Positions 9,296-17,830 of a stretch of 64,000 nucleotides of DNA are shown piece after piece. The DNA comes from Bacteroidota bacterium. GTDB lineage: Bacteria > Bacteroidota > Bacteroidia > B-17B0 > Aurantibacillaceae. Location: assembly GCA_963169355.1 (NCBI GenBank), contig CAUJCR010000047.1, positions 1-64,000 of the forward strand. Direction: 5' to 3'. Both the position numbers and the translations under genes were made by a program. The first letter of the stretch is position 1, and every line of letters starts with the position of its first letter. The notes under the pieces are model-generated. The model made no database searches, was not told the DNA's origin, and saw only the letters and a program-made list of their open reading frames with translations.

Positions 9296-10399
9296 ATGAG
9301 TAAGCACGGAAAAGTATTAGTAGCCATGAGTGGCGGAATTGATAGTTCGGTGGCTGCTATGATGTTGCATGAACAAGGCTATGAGGTAATTGGTATAACC
9401 ATGAAAACATGGGATTATGCCTCATCAGGTAGTAGTAAGCGAGAAACAGGCTGTTGTAGTTTAGATAGCATTAATGATGCGCGCTCAATGGCCGTTTCAT
9501 TTGGTTTCCCGCATTACATTTTAGATATAAGAGAAGAATTTGGCACACGCATTATTGATAATTTTGTAGATGAATACTTAGCTGGCAGAACTCCTAATCC
9601 TTGCGTTTTATGCAACACGCACATTAAATGGGAATCGTTGCTTAAACGTGCCGATATGCTCGATTGCGAATTTATTGCCACTGGACATTATGCTCAAATT
9701 CGTAAAGAAAACAACCGAATGGTGGTATCTAAAGGCGTAGATGAAACCAAAGATCAAACCTATGTATTGTGGGGCTTAACTCAAGAAAGTTTAAGGAGGA
9801 CAATTTTCCCATTAGGTACTTATAAAAAACCCGAGATAAGACAAATAGCCCTAGAATCTGGTTTTGCAGATTTAGCTAAAAAAAGTGAGAGCTACGATAT
9901 TTGTTTTATACCCGATAATGATTATCGTGCCTTTTTAAAACATCGTTTACCCAATTTAGAAGCAAAAGTAGAGGGCGGCGATTATGTGTTTAAAGGAAAA
10001 AAAGTAGGTTCTCATCGAGGCTACCCTTTTTATACAATTGGACAAAGAAAAGGCTTAGATATAGCCATTGGCGAACCTGTTTTTGTAAAAGAAATTATTC
10101 CAGAAACAAACACTGTTATATTAGGTGATTTAGAAGATTTAAAAGAAATGGGTATTTATGTGCGCGATTTTAATTTAATAAAATACGCCTCGCTACCACA
10201 AGATTATGTGGCGCTTACAAAAATTAGATATAAAGATCCAGGTCGTTTAAGTACGATTAATGAAATAGATAATAAATTAAACATTGTGTTTCATGACGCT
10301 GCCACAGGTATTGCACCAGGACAAAGCGCCGTTATATACGAAGGTAACGATGTAGTTGGCGGTGGTTTTATTGATAGAAAACCTTTGAAGAAATTGTAA
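9296..10399 (+). CDS. mnmA: tRNA-specific 2-thiouridylase MnmA
   Basis: Catalyses the 2-thiolation of the wobble uridine U34 in tRNA-Lys, -Glu and -Gln using a relayed sulfur and ATP. The PP-loop VLVAMSGGIDSSVAAMML is at the N-terminus. The nucleophile and sulfur-carrying cysteines lie in NPCVLCNTHIKW and SYDICFIPD, and ATGHYAQI and YTIGQRKGL are further signature stretches. The 367-residue length is normal and the C-terminal beta-barrel domain is complete (GQSAVIYEGNDVVGGGFI). It directly follows the MORN-like gene and converges on the thiolase gene. Confidence 0.97.
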   Translation: MSKHGKVLVAMSGGIDSSVAAMMLHEQGYEVIGITMKTWDYASSGSSKRETGCCSLDSINDARSMAVSFGFPHYILDIREEFGTRIIDNFVDEYLAGRTPNPCVLCNTHIKWESLLKRADMLDCEFIATGHYAQIRKENNRMVVSKGVDETKDQTYVLWGLTQESLRRTIFPLGTYKKPEIRQIALESGFADLAKKSESYDICFIPDNDYRAFLKHRLPNLEAKVEGGDYVFKGKKVGSHRGYPFYTIGQRKGLDIAIGEPVFVKEIIPETNTVILGDLEDLKEMGIYVRDFNLIKYASLPQDYVALTKIRYKDPGRLSTINEIDNKLNIVFHDAATGIAPGQSAVIYEGNDVVGGGFIDRKPLKKL

Positions 10400-10419
10400 G
10401 AATTATTTTACTTACCTTT

Positions 10420-11628
10420 TTAAACTTTCTCAATTATAGCAGCATAACCCTGCCCTACTCCAATACACATAGTAGCTAGCGCATATTTTTTATTCTGTAA
10501 CTGTAATTCAATGGCTGCTGTATTTAATATACGAGTTCCGCTCATACCCAAGGGATGTCCTAAAGCAATTGCTCCACCATTAGGATTAATTCTTGGATCT
10601 TTATCGTCTAATTTCCATTGACGTGTACATCCTAAGGCCTGTGCGGCAAAAGCTTCATTTAACTCAATAATATCTATCTCATTCCAAGTGAGACCTGCTT
10701 TTTTTAATGCTAAGTTAGCCGCTTCTACTGGTCCTAAGCCCATTATGCGAGGTTCAACTCCTACCACTGCACTACTTACTATTCGAGCAATTGGCTTTAA
10801 ATTATATGTTTTAATAGCTTTTTCGCTTGCCAATAATATAGCCGCAGCACCATCATTTAATCCAGAAGCATTACCTGCTGTAACTGTTCCCTCTTTTTTG
10901 AATGCAGGTTTTAATTTCTGTAACCCTTCTATTGTAGTATTAGGCTTAGAAAACTCATCGGTTTTAAAAGTAATAGGATCTCCCTTTTTTTGAGGAATAA
11001 TTACAGGAATAATTTCTTTTTCATAGCGTCCACTCGCTACGGCCTTTGCAGCCTTTTGCTGACTCCATAAGGCAAATGAATCTTGATCTTCTCGGCTTAT
11101 TTTATGTAACTCTGCAACATTTTCGGCTGTTTCACCCATGGCATCTACTCCATACATTTCTTTCATTTTTGGATTAATGAAACGCCATCCAAAACTTGTA
11201 TCAAACAACTGTTGGTCGCGGCCAAAAGGAGCACTAGCTTTACTCATCACCCAAGGGCCACGAGTCATATTCTCTACCCCACCCGATATCATCAAATCAG
11301 CCTCATTTAATTGAATATAACGTGTTGCATCAATGGTGGCACTCAATCCAGAGGCACATAATCTATTAACTGTTTGCCCTGGAACTGTGATTGGTAAGCC
11401 AGCCATTAATGAAGCCATTCGAGCTACGTTTCGATTATCTTCACCAGCTTGGTTGGCACAGCCCAAAATAACATCAACTACTTGAGAAAAATCAACAGAA
11501 GGATTTCTCAACATTAATTCTTTTAAAACAATAGTGGCTAAATCATCTGTTCTAACAGTAGATAAAGTACCTCCAAAATTACCAATAGCGGTGCGAACTC
11601 CGTTTATAATATAAGCTTGTTGCATCAT
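10420..11628 (-). CDS. acetyl-CoA acyltransferase (thiolase)
   Basis: A 402-residue thiolase that cleaves 3-oxoacyl-CoA in beta-oxidation, or makes acetoacetyl-CoA in reverse. The acyl-accepting cysteine is in VNRLCASGLSATIDA, the catalytic histidine in NGGAIALGHPLGMSG, and the second cysteine in ATMCIGVGQGYA. The N-terminus AYIINGVRTAIGNFGGTL is typical of the FadA/PcaF branch. It stands alone on the minus strand. A promoter-like TATTTTTG on the minus strand at 11648-11655 lies about 20 bases before its ATG. Sequence cannot separate a fatty-acid from an aromatic-degradation role. Confidence 0.95.
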   Translation of the reverse strand: MMQQAYIINGVRTAIGNFGGTLSTVRTDDLATIVLKELMLRNPSVDFSQVVDVILGCANQAGEDNRNVARMASLMAGLPITVPGQTVNRLCASGLSATIDATRYIQLNEADLMISGGVENMTRGPWVMSKASAPFGRDQQLFDTSFGWRFINPKMKEMYGVDAMGETAENVAELHKISREDQDSFALWSQQKAAKAVASGRYEKEIIPVIIPQKKGDPITFKTDEFSKPNTTIEGLQKLKPAFKKEGTVTAGNASGLNDGAAAILLASEKAIKTYNLKPIARIVSSAVVGVEPRIMGLGPVEAANLALKKAGLTWNEIDIIELNEAFAAQALGCTRQWKLDDKDPRINPNGGAIALGHPLGMSGTRILNTAAIELQLQNKKYALATMCIGVGQGYAAIIEKV

Positions 11629-11647
11629 ATAATTTAAATTAATAGCA

Positions 11648-11655
11648 CAAAAATA
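11648..11655 (-). promoter_or_regulatory. -7 element for the thiolase gene
   Basis: Read on the minus strand this is TATTTTTG, a full TAnnTTTG match, 19 bases before the thiolase ATG. Confidence 0.5.
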
Positions 11656-11800
11656 TTCTTTTTATTGTTTTTACTCACTAAAAAGTGCTTTTTAATAAAT
11701 TAAGTTTATTTCACACACTAAAAACAAGCATTTTTCGTTAATTTGTAGTGTAAAAACAAGCATTACTCTGTTAAAACTAAAACATATTTTATCCTTCATA

Positions 11801-13801
11801 ATGGTGGGCTTTATACTATTTAAAGCCAATGCACAATTAAATCCTCCTCAATTAAGATGTGTTTCTGTTGCTGGAACTAATAGCGTAACGCTTAATTGGG
11901 TAATTCCACCCGATCCATCGGGTATATTTACCGCCTATCAGATATGGGTTTCGCCTTTTGCGGCTAGTGGATATACCTTAGCTGGAACAATCAATAGCTA
12001 TACCCAATCATCGTTTACACAATCGCCTGCAAATGGCAACTCGCAAGCCCAATATTATTATATGACTACAATTAGTAGTGCTGGAACCAACACCTCAGTA
12101 CCTTCTGATACTTTAAGATCACTTTTTGTAAATGTATCGGGTGGTGCTATTAATGGGGTTTCAAATATAAATTGGAATGTGATGCACACACCACTCTTAC
12201 CAAGTGCAGCTCCAAGTTATACCTTATCACGTGAGTACCCTACTGGAACTTGGACAACCATTTATACAGGTAATAAACAGAATTATAAGGACACCATTTA
12301 TTTATGTAAAGTATTTTATAACTATAAAGTAGAAATGGCGGATGCCCTAGGTTGTATATCTACCTCCAATATTAAAGGTGATACTTGCAAAAACATTCAA
12401 GCTCCACCTATCCCAATCTTAGACTCCGTATCGGTAAATGCCAGCGGACAAGTAGTGATGGGTTGGTCTCCATCGTCGGCTAGTGATGTTACTTGCTATG
12501 TAACCTATAGTGTAAATGGAGGTTTTTTAACAGGCATTGATACTTTATGCGGCAATGGCAACACTACTTTTATAGTTCCTAATACCAATCCAGGAAATGC
12601 TTCGGAAAGTTATTGTATAGCTGCAAAAGATAGTTGCGGAAACTATAGTATTCCAAGTGTCACACACAATTCAATTTTTTTAAGCGACCCTACTTATGAT
12701 TTATGTTCTCGCACAAGTCAGTTAAACTGGACAGCTTACTCTAATTTAAAAGGTGGTGTTTTACGTTACGACGTTTACTGCTCAATAAATGGCGGTACAT
12801 TTTCATTAATTGGAAACACAACTGGTACTACGTTTTCACATCCTAACCTAACACCAGGTGCTAATTATTGTTACTATGTTAGAGTATGGAATATACCTCA
12901 AACTATAAGCGCAAGTTCAAACAGAAAATGCTTTGTCGCTACGGGGTTACCTGCTCCAGCTTATGTTTACATTAACGCCGTAAATGTTATCCCACAAAGC
13001 AAACAAGTTGAAGTAACATATAGTGTTGATAATACAATTTCTTATAAGGGATGTAATATCTATAAATCGAGTGATAATGGACAATCATTTACCAAAATTG
13101 GTTTCGTTAACTCAAGTACTAATCCTGTAGTTTTTACAGATACAGATGTAAAAGTAAATGACAAGAATTACTATTATAAAATACAAGTTTTAGATAGTTG
13201 CAATAATCCTAGCGTATGGAGTGATAGCTCTAAGACCATTTTACTTCATGTTACACATAACAAAGAAAACAAGTTTTACAATACCCTTTCATGGGATGAT
13301 TATTCACTGTGGAATGCGGGTGTAGAGTCTTATAACGTGTATCGCGCTATTGATGGAAATTATGATCCAACTCCTGTTACCAATATTCCATTTGGAACAC
13401 GTTTTTTTGTAGATTATATTGGCGATTTCACTCCTAATCAAGGCAAGTTTTCTTATTATATAGAAGCTATTGAAAACAATGGTAATGTTTATGGTTTTAA
13501 AGATAAAGCCACTTCAAATGAAGCTGATGCTTATGTAGAAGCTGATATTTTTGTTCCTAACGCATTTTCACCAAAAGGAAAAAATAATATTTGGTTACCT
13601 ATTACTCAGTATGTTGAAAAAACAGACTATAAGGTAAGTGTATTTAACCGCTGGGGAGAAAAAGTATTTGAAACAAACAGCGACACAGAAGGCTGGACAG
13701 GCAATAATGCCACAGACGAAGTGTATATTTACATTATTGAGTATAAAAATGCCCGCGGAGAATATATTCAACTTAAAGGACATCTTACCTTATTAAAATA
13801 G
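11801..13801 (+). CDS. T9SS type-B (gliding-motility C-terminal domain) secreted FN3 protein
   Basis: A secreted protein made of about five fibronectin-III-like or related beta-sandwich units, with repeated W/Y-rich and S-x-N-x-G motifs. It ends in the CHU_C sorting domain: VFVPNAFSPKGKNNIW, then VFNRWGEKVFETN, then GWTGN. Such domains direct export and surface attachment by the type IX system. The first ATG gives only MVGFILFKANAQ, too short for a signal peptide. The frame stays open upstream, and a CTG at 11768 would add a normal n-region and hydrophobic core, so the real start is probably upstream of 11801 at a non-ATG codon. A 14-base direct repeat lies in the promoter region. Confidence 0.85.
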   Translation: MVGFILFKANAQLNPPQLRCVSVAGTNSVTLNWVIPPDPSGIFTAYQIWVSPFAASGYTLAGTINSYTQSSFTQSPANGNSQAQYYYMTTISSAGTNTSVPSDTLRSLFVNVSGGAINGVSNINWNVMHTPLLPSAAPSYTLSREYPTGTWTTIYTGNKQNYKDTIYLCKVFYNYKVEMADALGCISTSNIKGDTCKNIQAPPIPILDSVSVNASGQVVMGWSPSSASDVTCYVTYSVNGGFLTGIDTLCGNGNTTFIVPNTNPGNASESYCIAAKDSCGNYSIPSVTHNSIFLSDPTYDLCSRTSQLNWTAYSNLKGGVLRYDVYCSINGGTFSLIGNTTGTTFSHPNLTPGANYCYYVRVWNIPQTISASSNRKCFVATGLPAPAYVYINAVNVIPQSKQVEVTYSVDNTISYKGCNIYKSSDNGQSFTKIGFVNSSTNPVVFTDTDVKVNDKNYYYKIQVLDSCNNPSVWSDSSKTILLHVTHNKENKFYNTLSWDDYSLWNAGVESYNVYRAIDGNYDPTPVTNIPFGTRFFVDYIGDFTPNQGKFSYYIEAIENNGNVYGFKDKATSNEADAYVEADIFVPNAFSPKGKNNIWLPITQYVEKTDYKVSVFNRWGEKVFETNSDTEGWTGNNATDEVYIYIIEYKNARGEYIQLKGHLTLLK

Positions 13802-13915
13802 TTTATTCCAAACAGAACTATAATTTGGCATTATTTCTTTTTCAAAATTCTCAAACTGCATGATTAAAATCATTCATTAGAAAATAAAAACGATATATGT
13901 TTGTTTTTTAAAAAA

Positions 13916-13941
13916 TAAATAGGACAAAATTGTCCTATTTA
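13916..13941. promoter_or_regulatory. palindromic candidate operator overlapping a -33 element
   Basis: Two perfect 12-base arms, TAAATAGGACAA and TTGTCCTATTTA, are separated by two bases. The TTG at 13930-13932 lies 20 bases before the TATATTTG at 13953-13960, so the palindrome sits on the -33 region of the acyl-CoA synthetase promoter. No T tract follows it, which argues against a terminator for the upstream gene. Confidence 0.55.
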
Positions 13942-13952
13942 CTTAATGTAAG

Positions 13953-13960
13953 TATATTTG
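13953..13960 (+). promoter_or_regulatory. -7 element for the acyl-CoA synthetase gene
   Basis: TATATTTG, with TTG 20 bases upstream and the ATG 28 bases downstream, matches the Bacteroidota promoter layout. Confidence 0.65.
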
Positions 13961-13988
13961 TTTTAATTCAATCTTTTGAAATATAAAT

Positions 13989-16052
13989 ATGGTAACACAA
14001 CAATTAATAAATCCTAAAAGCATCGCTGTAATTGGTGCATCAGAAAACACTAGCAAGCCTGGAGGGAAAGTAATACAAAATTTAATAGACGGAAAATATA
14101 AAGGCATATTATATGCCGTAAATAACAAGCCTGTGAATTTTAAGGGTGTGCAATATGTTTCAAATATCGATCAAATAGAAAGCTTAGATTTAGCTATTAT
14201 TTCAATTCCTGCTAATCAATGTTTAGATACCGTAAAACGATTAATTGCAAAAGGTACTAAGGCGTTCATCATATATTCAGCAGGATTTTCGGAAGCGGGA
14301 GAAAATGGGAAAGATTTAGAACAACAATTAGTAGCCATGATTAATAAAGCAAATGCTACCCTAATTGGACCAAACTGTATTGGTGTTATCCATGAAGCCT
14401 ACAAAGGTGTATTTACCACGCCAGTTCCTCAATACGATAAATTAGGTTGCGAGCTTATCTCAAGTTCTGGAGCAACAGCTGTATTTATTATGGAATCGGC
14501 ATTACTCACTGGCTTAAAATTTTCAAATATTTATTCTATTGGTAATGCTTCGCAAACTGGTGTTGAGGAAATTCTAGAATATATGGACGTACATTTTGAT
14601 GCTAAAACAAGTCCAAAGGTAAAACTACTATATTTAGAAAACATTAAAAATCCGTTTAAGTTTATAAAGCACACCATCTCATTACGAAAAAAAGGTTGTC
14701 GAATTGCTGCTATTAAATCTGGGTATTCTGAGGCTGGAGGAAGAGCTGCCTCGTCGCACACAGGCGCATTAGCCACCTCAGATACAGTTATAAGAGCACT
14801 ATTTAAAAAGTGTGGCATTGTATATTGCAGTAGCAGAGACGAATTAGTAGCTGTAGCTAGTGTCTTTCAATCCAAAGAATTAGACGGAAAAAATGTAGCT
14901 ATTATCACTCATGCTGGTGGTTCGGCAGTTATGCTTACCGATGCGTTAACTAGTAATGGTATGAATGTTCCACCTTTTAATCCTAAAGACACAAAAGATT
15001 TATTAAAAAAATTAAACCCTGGCTCATCAGTAAGTAATCCTATAGATTTTTTAGCAACTGGCACTGCCGAACAACTAGGAGAGATTATAGATTTTTGTGA
15101 AACATATAATGCCGTAGATGCTATGGTTGTTGTATTTGGTAGCCCAGGATTATTTAATGTAAAAGATGTATATGAGGTGTTAGATACTAAAATGAACACT
15201 TGCAAAAAACCAATATTTCCTGTATTACCATCTTTAATTAATGCTGAAAAAGAAATAAAACAATTCTTAGCAAAAGGGAGAGTTAATTTTCCAGATGAAG
15301 TAAATTTAGGAAAAGCCTTAGCTCATGTTTTTAAAGCCAATGAAATATTATTTGAGAAAGCTTCACTCCCAGAAATGGATTTAATTACTATTCGCGAAAT
15401 TATTAATACTTCTTCAAATGGTTTCTTAAGCCCAGAAGTATGTAGAGAATTATTAGAAGCTGCTGGTATTGACATTGCTCAACAAAAAAACATGACCGAA
15501 GACAAACAAATTACCAGCATTAAAAAAACAATGCGTTTTCCAATCGTTATGAAAGTAACGGGGCCTGTTCATAAAACAGAGGTTGGAGGTGTAATACTAA
15601 ATATTGCCGACGAAAAACAAGCCCTTGATGCCTTTTATCGTTTAATGAAAATTCCAGGAGCCAAAGGCGTATTAGTACAAGAAATGGTAAAAGGCGAAGA
15701 GCTTTATTGTGGAGCCGTTAAACAAGGTGATTTTGGACATGTTGTGTTATGCGGCTTAGGAGGCATCTTTTTGGAGTTACTAAATGACACATCTTCGGCT
15801 TTAGCACCTATATCTTACAAAGAAGCAACAGCTATGGTTGAATCCTTAAAAGGATATCCTCTCATAGAGGGCTATAGAAATAGAAAAGGATTGAATAAAT
15901 CAAAATTTATAGATATTGTGATGCGTGTGGGAGCGCTAGTACATATTGCTCCTGAGATTGTGGAATTAGACTTAAATCCCATACTAGCGGATGATAAACA
16001 AACGATAGCGGTTGATGTTAGAATTAAAATAGATAAAAACAAACACGACTAA
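13989..16052 (+). CDS. acetate/acyl-CoA ligase, ADP-forming
   Basis: A 687-residue single-chain nucleoside-diphosphate-forming acyl-CoA synthetase (ACD). It interconverts acyl-CoA, ADP and phosphate with the acid, CoA and ATP. The order is a CoA-binding Rossmann domain (IAVIGASENTSKPGGKV), a ligase-CoA/flavodoxin-like domain with the phospho-accepting His257 in ASSHTGALATSD, and a C-terminal ATP-grasp domain starting near residue 460 (FPIVMKVTGPVHKTEVGGV; LVQEMVKGEELYCG; ELDLNPILAD). In this fused form it can save energy from acetyl-CoA or handle amino-acid-derived acyl-CoAs. It is transcribed alone from a promoter with a palindrome on its -33 region. Confidence 0.94.
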   Translation: MVTQQLINPKSIAVIGASENTSKPGGKVIQNLIDGKYKGILYAVNNKPVNFKGVQYVSNIDQIESLDLAIISIPANQCLDTVKRLIAKGTKAFIIYSAGFSEAGENGKDLEQQLVAMINKANATLIGPNCIGVIHEAYKGVFTTPVPQYDKLGCELISSSGATAVFIMESALLTGLKFSNIYSIGNASQTGVEEILEYMDVHFDAKTSPKVKLLYLENIKNPFKFIKHTISLRKKGCRIAAIKSGYSEAGGRAASSHTGALATSDTVIRALFKKCGIVYCSSRDELVAVASVFQSKELDGKNVAIITHAGGSAVMLTDALTSNGMNVPPFNPKDTKDLLKKLNPGSSVSNPIDFLATGTAEQLGEIIDFCETYNAVDAMVVVFGSPGLFNVKDVYEVLDTKMNTCKKPIFPVLPSLINAEKEIKQFLAKGRVNFPDEVNLGKALAHVFKANEILFEKASLPEMDLITIREIINTSSNGFLSPEVCRELLEAAGIDIAQQKNMTEDKQITSIKKTMRFPIVMKVTGPVHKTEVGGVILNIADEKQALDAFYRLMKIPGAKGVLVQEMVKGEELYCGAVKQGDFGHVVLCGLGGIFLELLNDTSSALAPISYKEATAMVESLKGYPLIEGYRNRKGLNKSKFIDIVMRVGALVHIAPEIVELDLNPILADDKQTIAVDVRIKIDKNKHD

Positions 16053-16064
16053 TTAATCAAAATG

Positions 16065-17141
16065 TTATGACTGTAACTTGTCATAAAAACGTTTCACATC
16101 AACCTCTGGATGTAAATTTTGATTTTGTAAGAGATGCTGTGTAAATTGTTTTGCAAAATAAGGTGCTAACATAACTGCTTTAGTTCCAAAACCATTAAAC
16201 ACCAAAAGATTTGTATAGATTGGATGACGACCTATAACAGGTCTTCTATCTATAACTGATGGTCTAACGCCAGCCTGATGTTCAATAATTTGATATGGTA
16301 GCTTGATTACTTCTTCAAACTTCTCAATCAAGAATTGTTTTCCTTTTTCGCTTGGTATATCATTCAAATTTTCCCAGTCGTAGGTTGCACCAATTTTGTA
16401 CGTGTGATGACCAAGTGGCAACATAAAAAATCCAGTAGTTAAAATATCACGCTCAAGATTAATTCCCTCACAATAAATAGTTAATGTTTCGCCTTTTACA
16501 GGCTTCATAGGAACGAAATTAAAATAAGGTTGTTGGCTAATCAAATGGCCATCACAAAAAATAATTTGCGAAGCATTCAACGATTCATAAGCAATCTCTA
16601 ATTCGTGAATTTTTAAATGATGATAATTAAATGTATGCTGAGTGTAAGCATTATTTTGTATTAAGTATTGCTTAGTTAAATCTAAAAAGAGTGGGATATT
16701 GATATTTCCTGCTTGTAACACTTTAGAATATGATGCTACAGTGTAGTGATGATTTAACGGATATTGCTTATAAATAGTATTATCAAGATATTGATTTCCT
16801 TCGATTGCTTTTTTTAACCAAAGGCGTTCTTCTTGTTCTTCGGTAAACGATTTAATAATGGAACGTTGATGTACAAACGATGATTTAAATTGTTCTTCCC
16901 AGTATGTATAAAATAAATTTAGCTCAGGCAATAACTCATCTGCCAACCAACTTTTAGTTAATCGTTTAAATACAATTGGATTCCAAGCACCACCAGCCAC
17001 ACGAGAGCATTGTGATAGTTTTGGGTTATCAATTACCATAACCGAACAACCCGTTTGCATAAGAGATAGCGCTAAAACAGAACCTGCTAAGCCTTGTCCA
17101 ACAATTAAATACTGATATGATTTATTTTCTTGAGGGTGCAA
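16065..17141 (-). CDS. FAD-dependent oxidoreductase (DAO family)
   Basis: A 358-residue flavoprotein of the D-amino-acid-oxidase/glycine-oxidase fold. The FAD dinucleotide motif YLIVGQGLAGSVLALSLMQTG is at residues 11-31. A second FAD contact region GVRPSVIDRRPVIGRHPIYTNLLVFNGFGTKAVMLAPYFA lies near the C-terminus, and the usual central substrate domain (PVKGETLTIYCEG) is present. The substrate, probably an amine or amino acid, is not predictable. The start overlaps the end of the upstream OMP gene by 20 bases, so the two are likely cotranscribed. It converges with the acyl-CoA synthetase gene. Confidence 0.88.
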   Translation of the reverse strand: MHPQENKSYQYLIVGQGLAGSVLALSLMQTGCSVMVIDNPKLSQCSRVAGGAWNPIVFKRLTKSWLADELLPELNLFYTYWEEQFKSSFVHQRSIIKSFTEEQEERLWLKKAIEGNQYLDNTIYKQYPLNHHYTVASYSKVLQAGNINIPLFLDLTKQYLIQNNAYTQHTFNYHHLKIHELEIAYESLNASQIIFCDGHLISQQPYFNFVPMKPVKGETLTIYCEGINLERDILTTGFFMLPLGHHTYKIGATYDWENLNDIPSEKGKQFLIEKFEEVIKLPYQIIEHQAGVRPSVIDRRPVIGRHPIYTNLLVFNGFGTKAVMLAPYFAKQFTQHLLQNQNLHPEVDVKRFYDKLQS

Positions 17142-17724
17142 TGTATCCTACTTTCATACCTCGGTAGGCACTCGAAAAGTACAAAATTAATCGAACTCCG
17201 TACACCATTTGCACCTGATTATAATCACAAAATATTTGACCACCAATCCCTATATCGTACTTAAGTTTATATATTGCTTCTAACACAGCATACCCACCTA
17301 CTTCGCTATATACTAAACTCAAGTTATAATGCGTAGAGTCTTTCAATGGTCTTCTAAAATAAGACAAAGAAGGTCCTGCAAATGCAGATAAATTAAACTT
17401 ATTGGCTTCTTTACGTAAACCATAACCTAAATGGAAACTATAATTATTGGCGGCGGTATAATCTCTTCCACTTAAAAAACCTCCTACACGCCAATAGTGC
17501 TTCTTGATATGAAAACTAAAATCAACCCCAATATTTTTCTCATCTTTTGGCCACTTGCTATTATAACTTGCTCCTGCTCCTATACTTAACCAATTATTAT
17601 ATACTCTATATCTTTTATCATCATACACTATTTCTTTTTTAGGATCATAAGCGCTCGTATCTTTTTGAGCAAAACCTAATTTTAAAAGTGTAGTTAAAAA
17701 AACAAGTATGTAGATGTGTTTCAA
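17122..17724 (-). CDS. putative outer-membrane beta-barrel protein
   Basis: A roughly 200-residue protein with a signal peptide (KHIYILVFLTTLLKLGFAQ) and alternating amphipathic strands such as WLSIGAGASYN, WRVGGFLSGRDY, YSFHLGYGLR, FNLSAFAGPSLSYF and YGVRLILYFSSAYRGM, as in small outer-membrane barrels. The frame is open to a TTG at 17745, but the TTG at 17724 puts the lysine directly before the hydrophobic core and is preferred. No family was recognised. It sits upstream of, and overlaps, the FAD oxidoreductase gene, without an obvious functional link. Confidence 0.7.
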   Translation of the reverse strand: MKHIYILVFLTTLLKLGFAQKDTSAYDPKKEIVYDDKRYRVYNNWLSIGAGASYNSKWPKDEKNIGVDFSFHIKKHYWRVGGFLSGRDYTAANNYSFHLGYGLRKEANKFNLSAFAGPSLSYFRRPLKDSTHYNLSLVYSEVGGYAVLEAIYKLKYDIGIGGQIFCDYNQVQMVYGVRLILYFSSAYRGMKVGYIAPSRK

Positions 17725-17830
17725 GGCAACGAATATACTAAACAATTATATAATAGTTGAACTCAAAATATACTTTAGCAATTCTATAACAAGCTAAAAT
17801 CCTTTCAAAATATGAAACTTCAACAAAATA

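Noticed and set aside
11671-11700. CACT-AAAA-AGTG hairpin as a terminator
   Set aside because: The stem is four base pairs only, and it sits between two divergent genes where no terminator is needed.
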